DNA of 64,000 bases from Oceanisphaera psychrotolerans. Lineage in GTDB: Bacteria > Pseudomonadota > Gammaproteobacteria > Enterobacterales > Aeromonadaceae. How positions within the stretch are numbered: position 1 is the first letter of the stretch; every line of letters starts with the position of its first letter. The translations under genes were made by a program, and so were the position numbers. The DNA lies in the NCBI RefSeq assembly GCF_001870485.1, contig NZ_MDKE01000055.1, positions 1 to 64,000 of the forward strand, given 5' to 3'. Below the pieces are notes generated by a model that worked only from the letters and a program-made list of their open reading frames with translations, did not search any database and had not been told where the DNA came from. Positions 48,389 to 55,833 of the stretch are shown in pieces.

Positions 48389-48704
48389 CTCTGTTGCTTC
48401 CTGCAAGGGGGAGCCAAATCTGACATTCCGCTACCCGCTATCACTAAAACGAGCCTCCCAAAATAACACCTTGATAAAAAAACAAATACAAAATCCAGAT
48501 AGCACCCAAATAAAAAGAGGCCCGAGACCCCTGTTGAGAACGGTATGGCTCATTTAGCACACAGACTGACCAGCCTGACAAAGAGCAACAAGGCTTCATA
48601 TAAAAGCTGATATCCAGTTCGATACATCACCCACAACCAGAATGCCGGATCAAAAAAGGCCGATGGCAATTGCCATCGGCCTTGTTACTGCCTGCGGGTC
48701 AGAC
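48389..48704. other. Intergenic region between the LysR and GntP-family genes
   Basis: 316 bp. The LysR promoter should lie near 48400-48500 (A/T-rich around 48440-48520), but no clear -35/-10 pair was picked. The end facing the permease gene holds its terminator. No gene was seen. Confidence 0.5.
48652..48683 (-). terminator. Terminator after the GntP-family gene
   Basis: A 28-bp perfect palindrome (AAGGCCGATGGCAA and its complement, 48656-48683) is followed on the minus strand by TTTTGA. It differs at only 3 of 24 core positions from the hairpin after proX. Confidence 0.9.
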
Positions 48705-50096
48705 TTACAGCACGGCGTTCATGATCAGCACACCGACCAGACCCGTGGCCCAGGCCAGGGTGGTGGGAATGGACCAGACGATGATCTGCTGCTTCACGTC
48801 CTTGATGCCCATCATGCGGTTGACCACCCAGAACAGGCTGTCGTTGAAGTAACCGAAGAACAGCGAGCCCATGGTCGCCGCCTGGGCCGCCACCAGCATG
48901 TTCACCCCCGGAATGTTGGCCAGGATCGGCGCCGATATGGAGGCGGCGGTCACCATGGCCACGGTACCCGAGCCCTGGATCAGTCGCACCAGGGTCGACA
49001 CGATAAAGGGGATCAGCACGGGCGGCATCGGCAGGCTGGCGATCTGCTCGCCCAGCATGGCACCGGCACCGGACTCTCGCAGCACGGCGCCCAGGGCACC
49101 ACCGGCACCGGTCACCAGCAGGATGATACCGGCGCTCTGCAGGCCTTCTTCCAGGTGCTCCATGGTGTCGTGCTTGTTCATCTTCGGCACCAGGGTATAC
49201 ACCGCCAGCAGCACGGAGATAGACAGGGCAATCACCGGGTGACCCAGATAGGTGAACAGTTGCACCAGGCCATTGTCGGACAGACCTTCCCAGCCATCTA
49301 CCTTGGCCAGCACACCGAACATGGTGTTGATGAAGATCAGCCCTATCGGCGCCAGGATCGGCAGCAGCGACAGGAACAGGCTGGGCAGTGACTTGCCGGC
49401 CTTGGCGGCCATATACTCGTTATAAGTCTCTTCCAGATCCTGGCTTTCCTGCACCACGGGGGCATGGAAATGAGGGTACTTCTTGCCCAGCCACTTGGCG
49501 TACAGCACGATGACCACCACACAGGGCAGCGCCAGAGACAGACCCGCCAGCATCATGGCACCCACATCGACGCCAAACAGGCCGGCCACGCCCAGCGGGC
49601 CCGGGGTCGGCGGCACCGTGTGGTGGGTGACCACCAGACCACCGGCCAGGGCCACACCCACGGTCAGCAGGTTGCGTTTGCCCTTCTCGGCCAGCGCCTT
49701 GGCGATGGGATAGAGGATCACGAAGGCGGAATCCACGAAAATCGGCACCGATACGATGTAGCCGGTAATCGCCATGGCCCATTCTTCTTTCTTCTTGCCC
49801 AGCGCCTTGATGGCACTGTAGGCAATCTGCTCGGCCGCACCGGACACTTCCAGGATGCGGCCCATCATCACGCCCAGACCGATGACGATACCGATGCTGC
49901 CAAGGGTGCCGCCGAAGCCCTTGGTAATGACGTTGACGATGTCACCCGCCGCCATGCCGCCCAGGGCACCGGCGATACTGGCTGCCGCCAGCATCGCAAG
50001 CAGGGCGTGCACCCGGGTCTTTACCACCAGAAAGATCAGTACGACGACGGCAACGGCCAGGCCGATGACCGGGGCCAGGGAACTTGCTTCAGTCAT
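48705..50096 (-). CDS. GntP-family permease, probable tetronate (L-threonate/D-erythronate) importer
   Basis: 463 residues with about twelve hydrophobic helices. GntP-family segments are LGSIGIVIGLGVMMGRILEVSGAAE, HHTVPPTPGPLGVAG and IQGSGTVAMVTAASISAP. Family members import gluconate and related sugar acids by proton symport. Its start overlaps the denD stop by four bases (ATGA), so it belongs to the tetronate operon and most likely brings in that substrate. The exact specificity is inference from context. Confidence 0.9.
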   Translation of the reverse strand: MTEASSLAPVIGLAVAVVVLIFLVVKTRVHALLAMLAAASIAGALGGMAAGDIVNVITKGFGGTLGSIGIVIGLGVMMGRILEVSGAAEQIAYSAIKALGKKKEEWAMAITGYIVSVPIFVDSAFVILYPIAKALAEKGKRNLLTVGVALAGGLVVTHHTVPPTPGPLGVAGLFGVDVGAMMLAGLSLALPCVVVIVLYAKWLGKKYPHFHAPVVQESQDLEETYNEYMAAKAGKSLPSLFLSLLPILAPIGLIFINTMFGVLAKVDGWEGLSDNGLVQLFTYLGHPVIALSISVLLAVYTLVPKMNKHDTMEHLEEGLQSAGIILLVTGAGGALGAVLRESGAGAMLGEQIASLPMPPVLIPFIVSTLVRLIQGSGTVAMVTAASISAPILANIPGVNMLVAAQAATMGSLFFGYFNDSLFWVVNRMMGIKDVKQQIIVWSIPTTLAWATGLVGVLIMNAVL

Positions 50097-51055
50097 TGTT
50101 GCGCTCCTTGCAGATCATGTTGAATAAAGCTGCGGATCACCGCGTCAAAATCGGCGTCCTGCACAAAGCCCAGCGCCTGGGCGCGGCTAATATTGAATCG
50201 ACCGGGCCAGCTGGCCACGATACGGGAAATGGACTCGTCTTCCTGATAGCTGATGCGGGCGCACACTTCGTCACCGGCAACCCGGCGCAGTGATTCGATC
50301 ATCTGCGCCACGGTCACGGTAATGCCCGGCAGGTTGACGGTGCGGCTGGCACCGAAGGCCTCGGCGGGCACCTGGGCGGCGCGGATGAAGTTGTCGATCA
50401 CCGTGGCCGGAGAAGACAACCACATGGACAGGCTCGGAGACACCGGGCAGACGGTTGCTTCGCCCTGCAGCGGCTCGCGGATAATGCCGCTGGCAAAGGA
50501 CGAAGCCGCCTTGTTGGGCTTGCCGGGACGCACGCTGATGGTGGGCAAACGCAGTACCCGGCCGTCGATAAAACCCTTGCGGGCATAGTCGTTGACCATC
50601 AGTTCGCATACGGCTTTTTCCATGCCGTAGGATGACTGGGGACACACCGCGGTGTTGTCCTGAATCAGTTCCGGCAACTCGCCGCCGAACACCGCCAGCG
50701 AGCTGGAGAAGACGAAGCGGCAACCGGGTGCCTGATGACGGGCCGCTTCCAGCAGGTAGCGGGTGGCCTCGATATTGACCTGGATACCCAGATCGAAATC
50801 GGCTTCCGCATGACTGCTGACGATGGCCGCCAGATGGTAGATCAGACCGGTATCGGCGCCGACCAGCGCCTGCACCTCGGCCTGACTGCCCAGATCCGCC
50901 TGCACACAGCGTACCCGTGGGTCCGCCAGCGGGGCGCTGGGCAGGATCACGTCGGCCAGGGTCAGGGTGCTGAATTGCATCTGATCCTGAGTAAGCAATG
51001 CTCTCGCCAGGCGCTGGCCAAGAAAGCCCGCACCACCGGTAATGATGATATTCAT
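50093..51055 (-). CDS. denD: D-erythronate dehydrogenase
   Basis: 320 residues from the ATG at 51055, with GGAG seven bases upstream. Extended short-chain dehydrogenase fold: NAD motif TGGAGFLG near residues 7-14, and catalytic tyrosine/lysine in SSYGMEKAV. DenD oxidises D-erythronate at C2 to 2-oxo-tetronate, which OtnI then isomerises. The insert VRPGKPNKAASSFASGIIREPL is typical of DenD. It lies 56 bp after the deoR-type gene and overlaps the permease gene. Confidence 0.9.
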   Translation of the reverse strand: MNIIITGGAGFLGQRLARALLTQDQMQFSTLTLADVILPSAPLADPRVRCVQADLGSQAEVQALVGADTGLIYHLAAIVSSHAEADFDLGIQVNIEATRYLLEAARHQAPGCRFVFSSSLAVFGGELPELIQDNTAVCPQSSYGMEKAVCELMVNDYARKGFIDGRVLRLPTISVRPGKPNKAASSFASGIIREPLQGEATVCPVSPSLSMWLSSPATVIDNFIRAAQVPAEAFGASRTVNLPGITVTVAQMIESLRRVAGDEVCARISYQEDESISRIVASWPGRFNISRAQALGFVQDADFDAVIRSFIQHDLQGAQQ

Positions 51056-51111
51056 ATGGTTCTCCAAGGCGTCCTCGGACGCCAGATAAACTACAGCGGT
51101 TGGTTTGTTCT

Positions 51112-51891
51112 TTATGGTGTGTCGGTCTGGTTCACCAACGTCAGTTGCAGGCCAAGGCTGCGGACTTGCTCCGCCGTCTCGTCGGCCAGGCCGGCATCGC
51201 AGATGATGTCGGTCAGGGCCTGCAACGGGCAGATACGAAACATGCCGTATTTGCCGTATTTGCTGCTGTCGCTCACCAGGATGCGCCGGCGAGCCACCTG
51301 CAGCAGGGCCTGCTTGACCATCACCTTGTCTTCGGCGGGGGTCGACATGCCCCGTTCCAGCTCCCAGGAGCTGGAACTGATAAAGGCCAGATCCAGGTTC
51401 AAACTCTGTAACAGCGAGGCCGCCGCCTGGCCGACGCAGGAACGGTTGCGTGTATCCACCAGGCCACCGGTATGGAACAGGGTGAGCTGGGGGTACTGCA
51501 TCAGGTAGTTGATGATGGTGAAATCGTTGGTGACCACCGTCAGGTGCGCCTTGCGGGCAATGCCCTTGGCCACCTCGAAGGTGGTGGTCCCCGCGTCCAG
51601 ATAGATCACCTGGCCATCTTCCACCATGGCTGCCGCCGCCTGGCCAATGGCCACCTTGTTGTGGTGGCGGATACCGGCCTTCTCGCTATAGGGCAGCTCC
51701 TGCTTGACCGCGTCATTGAGTTTGACCCCGCCGCTCACCGACACCACCTTGCCCTCGGTTTCCAGCCACTGGATATCCCGGCGTACCGTCATGTGCGACA
51801 CGTCCAGCTCCCGGGCCAGCTCGTTGATGGGCACTATGTTGCGTTCATGCACATAGCGATAGATGTAGTCACGGCGTTCGGCGGGGATCAT
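51112..51891 (-). CDS. DeoR-family transcriptional repressor of the tetronate operon
   Basis: 259 residues. The N-terminal helix-turn-helix is INELARELDVSHMTVRRDIQWLE (about residues 22-44, interrupted here as INELARELDVSHMTV and RRDIQWLE). The sugar-phosphate-sensing domain follows, with YLDAGTTTFEVAKG and VTNDFTIINYL. Its position inside the operon (3 bp after otnI) suggests it regulates it. A dyad of TGTGA half sites lies upstream of ltnD. Confidence 0.88.
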   Translation of the reverse strand: MIPAERRDYIYRYVHERNIVPINELARELDVSHMTVRRDIQWLETEGKVVSVSGGVKLNDAVKQELPYSEKAGIRHHNKVAIGQAAAAMVEDGQVIYLDAGTTTFEVAKGIARKAHLTVVTNDFTIINYLMQYPQLTLFHTGGLVDTRNRSCVGQAAASLLQSLNLDLAFISSSSWELERGMSTPAEDKVMVKQALLQVARRRILVSDSSKYGKYGMFRICPLQALTDIICDAGLADETAEQVRSLGLQLTLVNQTDTP

Positions 51892-51894
51892 GGC

Positions 51895-52680
51895 TTACTC
51901 CTTGGATGCCCAGGGGGCGAACCAGCCGAGGCCGGCTTCGGTATTGCCGCGCGGGCGGTATTCGCACCCCAGCCAGCCCTGGTAACCCCTGGCGTCCAGG
52001 TAATCGAACAGCCAGGGATAATTAATCTCTCCTTCGCTCGGCTCATGACGATCGGGCACCGAGGCGATCTGGATATGGCTGAACTTGCCCCACAGCCGGT
52101 CTATGGTGCGGGTCAGATCCCCTTCCATGATCTGGCAGTGGTAGAAGTCGAGCTGGATCTTCACGTTGGGCCGGTCGATCTGCTCCAGCAGTGCCTCGGC
52201 CTGCACCTGGGTAGAGAGGAAGTAGCCCGGCATGTCGCGGCTGTTGATCGGCTCCAGCAGTACCAGTATCCCCTGCTCCGCCGCCTGATCCGCCGCATAG
52301 CGGATATTGGCGATGTAGGTGGCCTGCTGCTGCTCGGCAGATACGCCAGGCTGACACAGGCCGGCCATGGCATGCAGCTGAGTGCAGCCCAGCGCCCGGG
52401 CATAGCTCAGGGCGGTCGCTACACCGGCACGGAACTCGTCTTCGCGGCCGGGCAGCGAGGCCAGGCCGCGCTCACCCGCGTCCCAGTCTCCCGGGGGCAT
52501 GTTGAACAGTGCCTGAGTCAGGCCATTGGCCTTCAGTTCGGCGGCGATGGCATCCTTGTCCTCGGCATAGGGGAACAGGTATTCCACCGCCTCGAAACCG
52601 GCGGCACAGGCCGCCCGAAAGCGCGCCATAAAGGGCACCTCGGTAAACATCATCGACAGGTTGGCAGCAAACTTCGGCAT
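51895..52680 (-). CDS. otnI: 2-oxo-tetronate isomerase
   Basis: 261 residues, hydroxypyruvate-isomerase-like TIM barrel (AP endonuclease family 2). MPKFAANLSMMFTEVPFMAR is the characteristic N-terminus. Metal ligands lie in LLEPINSRDMPGYFLS and QLDFYHCQIMEGD. It interconverts 2-oxo- and 3-oxo-tetronate. It is 10 bp after otnC. Confidence 0.91.
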   Translation of the reverse strand: MPKFAANLSMMFTEVPFMARFRAACAAGFEAVEYLFPYAEDKDAIAAELKANGLTQALFNMPPGDWDAGERGLASLPGREDEFRAGVATALSYARALGCTQLHAMAGLCQPGVSAEQQQATYIANIRYAADQAAEQGILVLLEPINSRDMPGYFLSTQVQAEALLEQIDRPNVKIQLDFYHCQIMEGDLTRTIDRLWGKFSHIQIASVPDRHEPSEGEINYPWLFDYLDARGYQGWLGCEYRPRGNTEAGLGWFAPWASKE

Positions 52681-52690
52681 CTTGTGCTCC

Positions 52691-53332
52691 TTACATCTTG
52701 CCCTTGAAGACCTGTTCCAGCTCGTCTACCTGCTCATCGGTCAGGGTACGCAACTTGCTGTTTTGCAGGATGAAATACAGCCGGGCCGTTTCTTCCAACT
52801 CTTCGGCGTTGAACATGGCGGCACGCAGATCCTTACCGCTGATCACCGGGCCATGATTGGCCAGCAGCACGGCGCTGTGCTCTGCCGACAGCTTGCCCAC
52901 TTCCTCGGCGATGCGCGGATCACCCGGACGCAGGTAGGGGATCAGCGGCAACTTGCCGACCCGCATCACATAATAGGGGGTGATGGGTGGCAGGCAGTTG
53001 GCCGGATCCACCCCGTCCACGCAGGACAGCGCGGTCAGGTAGGGCGAGTGCAAATGGACGATGCCGCCCGCTTCGGGCCGCTCTTTATACATGGCGATAT
53101 GCATCAGCACTTCCTTGGAGGGCTTGTCGCCATCCAGGTGCTTGCCGTCCATGTCGACCTTGCTCAACCGATCCGGGTCAAGGTCACCGAAGCTGCTGTT
53201 GGTGGGGGTGGCCAGCAGGTTGCCATCGGGCAGCCTGAGGCTCAGGTTGCCCGCGCCGCCGCTGCTGTAGCCGCGCTCGAACATGGATTTGGCAATGTTC
53301 ACCATTTCCAGGCGTAGGGAAAATTCAGTCAT
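52691..53332 (-). CDS. otnC: 3-oxo-tetronate 4-phosphate decarboxylase (class II aldolase family)
   Basis: 213 residues from the ATG at 53332. Class II aldolase/FucA fold with the zinc histidines in HLHSPYLTALS and the later LLANHGPVISG. GGAGNLSLRLPDGNLLATPT is the phosphate-binding region. It releases CO2 from 3-oxo-tetronate 4-phosphate to give dihydroxyacetone phosphate. Its start overlaps the otnK stop by eight bases. Confidence 0.91.
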   Translation of the reverse strand: MTEFSLRLEMVNIAKSMFERGYSSGGAGNLSLRLPDGNLLATPTNSSFGDLDPDRLSKVDMDGKHLDGDKPSKEVLMHIAMYKERPEAGGIVHLHSPYLTALSCVDGVDPANCLPPITPYYVMRVGKLPLIPYLRPGDPRIAEEVGKLSAEHSAVLLANHGPVISGKDLRAAMFNAEELEETARLYFILQNSKLRTLTDEQVDELEQVFKGKM

Positions 53333-54590
53333 GATAAAACTCCTGGGCTTTGGCAAAGAACTGCTCGTCTCCGAAATTACCTGACTTGAGCGCCAGGGAC
53401 AGGGGCTTGTCCAGTGCTCGCACCCAGGGCACCCCCGGGGCGATCTGGGGGCCGATATGAAAACCGCTCACCGCCAGCGACTGGGTGACGATGCCCGAGG
53501 TTTCGCCACCGGCGACGATAAACTTGCTGAAGCCCTGCTCGGCCAGACGGGCGGCGATGCGGGCAAAGACCCCTTCCACCGCCTCGCTGGCACGGACCGC
53601 GCCGTATTCGGCCTGGATGCGGGCCAGTGCATCGGCTGGCTGAGTGGCATAGAGCATGGGCGCCGGGCTGGCCGGCTGGGCCGCTACCCAGTCGGCCAGC
53701 TCAATGGCACAGGCCTCGGGATCGCTCAGGCAGGACTCCACCTCCACCATGCGGTGCGGCGCCTGTTGCCGATAGGCCGCCACCTGGGCATTGGTCATCT
53801 GGGAACAGGAGCCGGACAGCACCACGGCACGGCCGGCGGCATCCGGCGCCCCCAGTTCCCGGGCCAGGGCCGCACCTTCGCCACCGGTGGCGTGGCGAGC
53901 CAGGCCGGCACCCAGACCGGAGCCGCCGGTCACCAGCGTCAGCTCACTCACCGCCTCGCCCAGCACCGGCAGATCCGCCATGGTGAGGGTGTCGAGCACC
54001 GCATAATTGATGCCATCGGCCTGCAGTTCGGCCAGCTTCGCCTTGACCGCACCGGCCCCGGCCAGCACCGCCTGATAGTCGACCAGACCGACCTTGCCAT
54101 TGGCCTGGGCGGCCATCAGCCGCGGCAGGCTGGCATCACGCATCGGGGTGACCGGGTGATCCTTCATGCCGGACTCGTTGAGCAGTACCCCGTTCACGAA
54201 CAGGTTGCCGTGGCACACAGTACGGCCGTTCACCGGCAGCGCCGGGCAGATCACGGTGAAGTCCTGATCCAGCGCGGTCAGCAGGGCATCGGTCACCGGG
54301 CCGATATTGCCTTCGGCGGTAGAGTCGAAGGTGGAACAATACTTGAAGAAGAAGCGGTCGCAGCCCAGTTCCTGCAGGCGCTCGAGGGCGGCCAGGGAGT
54401 CGGCAACGGCCTGCTCCACCGGGCAGGAACGGCTCTTCAATGAAATAACCACGGCGTCCACTTCCGCCGGCACCTCGGCGGGGCCGTGGCCAATCAGCTG
54501 GGTCACCCGCCAGCCGTTGGCGACCATGAAACCGGCAATATCGGTGGCACCGGTGAAGTCATCGGCGATCACGCCCAGACGATGAGCCAT
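53325..54590 (-). CDS. otnK: 3-oxo-tetronate kinase (DUF1537 family)
   Basis: 421 residues. The N-terminal domain starts MAHRLGVIADDFTGATDIAGF with the conserved ADDxTG motif. The C-terminal nucleotide-binding domain contains KFIVAGGETSGIVTQSL. It phosphorylates 3-oxo-tetronate at the 4-hydroxyl. It overlaps ltnD by one base (TAATG) and otnC by eight, so all are translationally coupled. Confidence 0.92.
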   Translation of the reverse strand: MAHRLGVIADDFTGATDIAGFMVANGWRVTQLIGHGPAEVPAEVDAVVISLKSRSCPVEQAVADSLAALERLQELGCDRFFFKYCSTFDSTAEGNIGPVTDALLTALDQDFTVICPALPVNGRTVCHGNLFVNGVLLNESGMKDHPVTPMRDASLPRLMAAQANGKVGLVDYQAVLAGAGAVKAKLAELQADGINYAVLDTLTMADLPVLGEAVSELTLVTGGSGLGAGLARHATGGEGAALARELGAPDAAGRAVVLSGSCSQMTNAQVAAYRQQAPHRMVEVESCLSDPEACAIELADWVAAQPASPAPMLYATQPADALARIQAEYGAVRASEAVEGVFARIAARLAEQGFSKFIVAGGETSGIVTQSLAVSGFHIGPQIAPGVPWVRALDKPLSLALKSGNFGDEQFFAKAQEFYHD

Positions 54591-55489
54591 TATTTTTCCT
54601 CCGGCAGCTGGATGCCCTTGAAGATCTTCACCACGGCGGCGTCGTCTTCCCGGCCGAAACCCTCGTTGCTGGCGGCCAGAAACATCTGGTGCGCGGCCGA
54701 GGCCAGCGGCAGTGGAAATTTCATCTGGTGGGCGCTGTCGAGCACTATGCCCAGATCCTTGACGAAGATATCGACGCTGGAACGGGGGCTATAGTCGCCT
54801 TCGAGGATGTGCGGCACCCGGTTCTCGAACATCCAGGAGTTGCCGGCGCTGTGGGTAACCACGTCGAACATCAGTTCCAGAGGGATGTCGGCCTTGGCGG
54901 CCATCGCCATGGCTTCGGCGGCGGCGGCGATATGCACCCCGGCCAGCAGCTGGTGAATGGTCTTGACGGTGCTGCCCTGGCCGATATCGGGACCGATCAC
55001 ATAGAGCTTTTCGGCGATGGCATCAAACAGCGCTTTCGCCTGCTCGAACAGCGCCGGCTTGCCCGAGGCCATCACCGACAGCCGGCCTTCGGCCGCCTTG
55101 ACCGCGCCGCCGGAGATGGGGGCGTCGATCATTTCCAGGCCCATCTCGGTCAGGCGCTGATGAATGGCCTTGGTCTGGGTCGCGGCCATGGTGCTGCACA
55201 CCACCACCAAGCTGCCGGGCCGCATGGCCTCGGCGACGCCGTTTTCGCCAAACAACACCGACTCTACCTGGGCGCCGTTCACCACCAGCAGCAGCAGGGC
55301 GTCCAGCTGACCGGCATAAGGCAGGGCCGAGGGACCGGATGCCACGGCACCGGCTTCCGCCAGACGAGCACAGGCCTCGGCATTCAGGTCAAAACCATAG
55401 GTGTCGAAGCCGGCCCGTACCAATGACATGGCGGTGCCCATGCCCATGGAGCCCAGCCCAACGACACCAACCCGGGAAATCATGCTCAT
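54590..55489 (-). CDS. ltnD: L-threonate dehydrogenase
   Basis: 299 residues from the ATG at 55489, eight bases after AGGAG; an ATG two codons later is the alternative. Beta-hydroxyacid dehydrogenase family: NAD motif VGVVGLGSMGMGTA near residues 6-19, substrate motif DAPISGGAVKAAEG, and catalytic lysine in GQGSTVKTIHQLLAG. It oxidises L-threonate to 2-oxo-tetronate. It is the first gene of the operon, just downstream of the operator dyad. Confidence 0.9.
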   Translation of the reverse strand: MSMISRVGVVGLGSMGMGTAMSLVRAGFDTYGFDLNAEACARLAEAGAVASGPSALPYAGQLDALLLLVVNGAQVESVLFGENGVAEAMRPGSLVVVCSTMAATQTKAIHQRLTEMGLEMIDAPISGGAVKAAEGRLSVMASGKPALFEQAKALFDAIAEKLYVIGPDIGQGSTVKTIHQLLAGVHIAAAAEAMAMAAKADIPLELMFDVVTHSAGNSWMFENRVPHILEGDYSPRSSVDIFVKDLGIVLDSAHQMKFPLPLASAAHQMFLAASNEGFGREDDAAVVKIFKGIQLPEEK

Positions 55490-55833
55490 CTGACGTACTC
55501 CTAAACTGTGAAATATTGTGATGCATATAGTATTACTCACACCCATTCACAATTTAAGACGGAATGTCACAAAAATGTAAACCACATTGAAACTACAAAC
55601 TATTGATTATAAATGACTTTTTATATTTGTTAAAATAACAACATTCACGCAACAGTGTGAATAAAAGTGAGATAAATACCCGTAAAAGCACGAATTCAGG
55701 CTAATTAATATCTCAAGGCATTGATAACAAAGATAAAAATAATTTGTGAAAAGGAAGAAAAAGGAGGGAAAGAACCATGAGCGAAGCCTGGTGGCCGCTC
55801 ATGGTCCGGGGGGGTACCGTCACCTGCGAGGAC
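55490..55833. other. Intergenic region between ltnD and metL
   Basis: 344 bp, strongly A/T-rich from 55500 to 55760, in contrast to its GC-rich neighbours. It carries the ltnD promoter/operator region at 55507-55571. No clear terminator for metL was recognised between 55760 and 55833. A 95-codon plus-strand frame starting at 55777 runs mostly inside metL and is discounted. Confidence 0.6.
55507..55551. promoter_or_regulatory. Phased dyad of TGTGA half sites upstream of ltnD
   Basis: TGTGA occurs at 55507 and 55517, and TCACA at 55537 and 55547, symmetric about 55529 with exact 10-bp phasing. A fifth TCACA is at 55567. The likely ltnD promoter (TTGTGA 55552-55547, TATATG 55529-55524, minus strand) lies within it. 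This suits a tetrameric repressor such as the DeoR-type protein. The inner pair is 15 bp apart, not the 6 bp of a CRP site. Confidence 0.6.

Noticed and set aside
55507-55551. CRP site
   Set aside because: The half sites match, but spacing within any inverted pair is 15 or 35 bp rather than 6.
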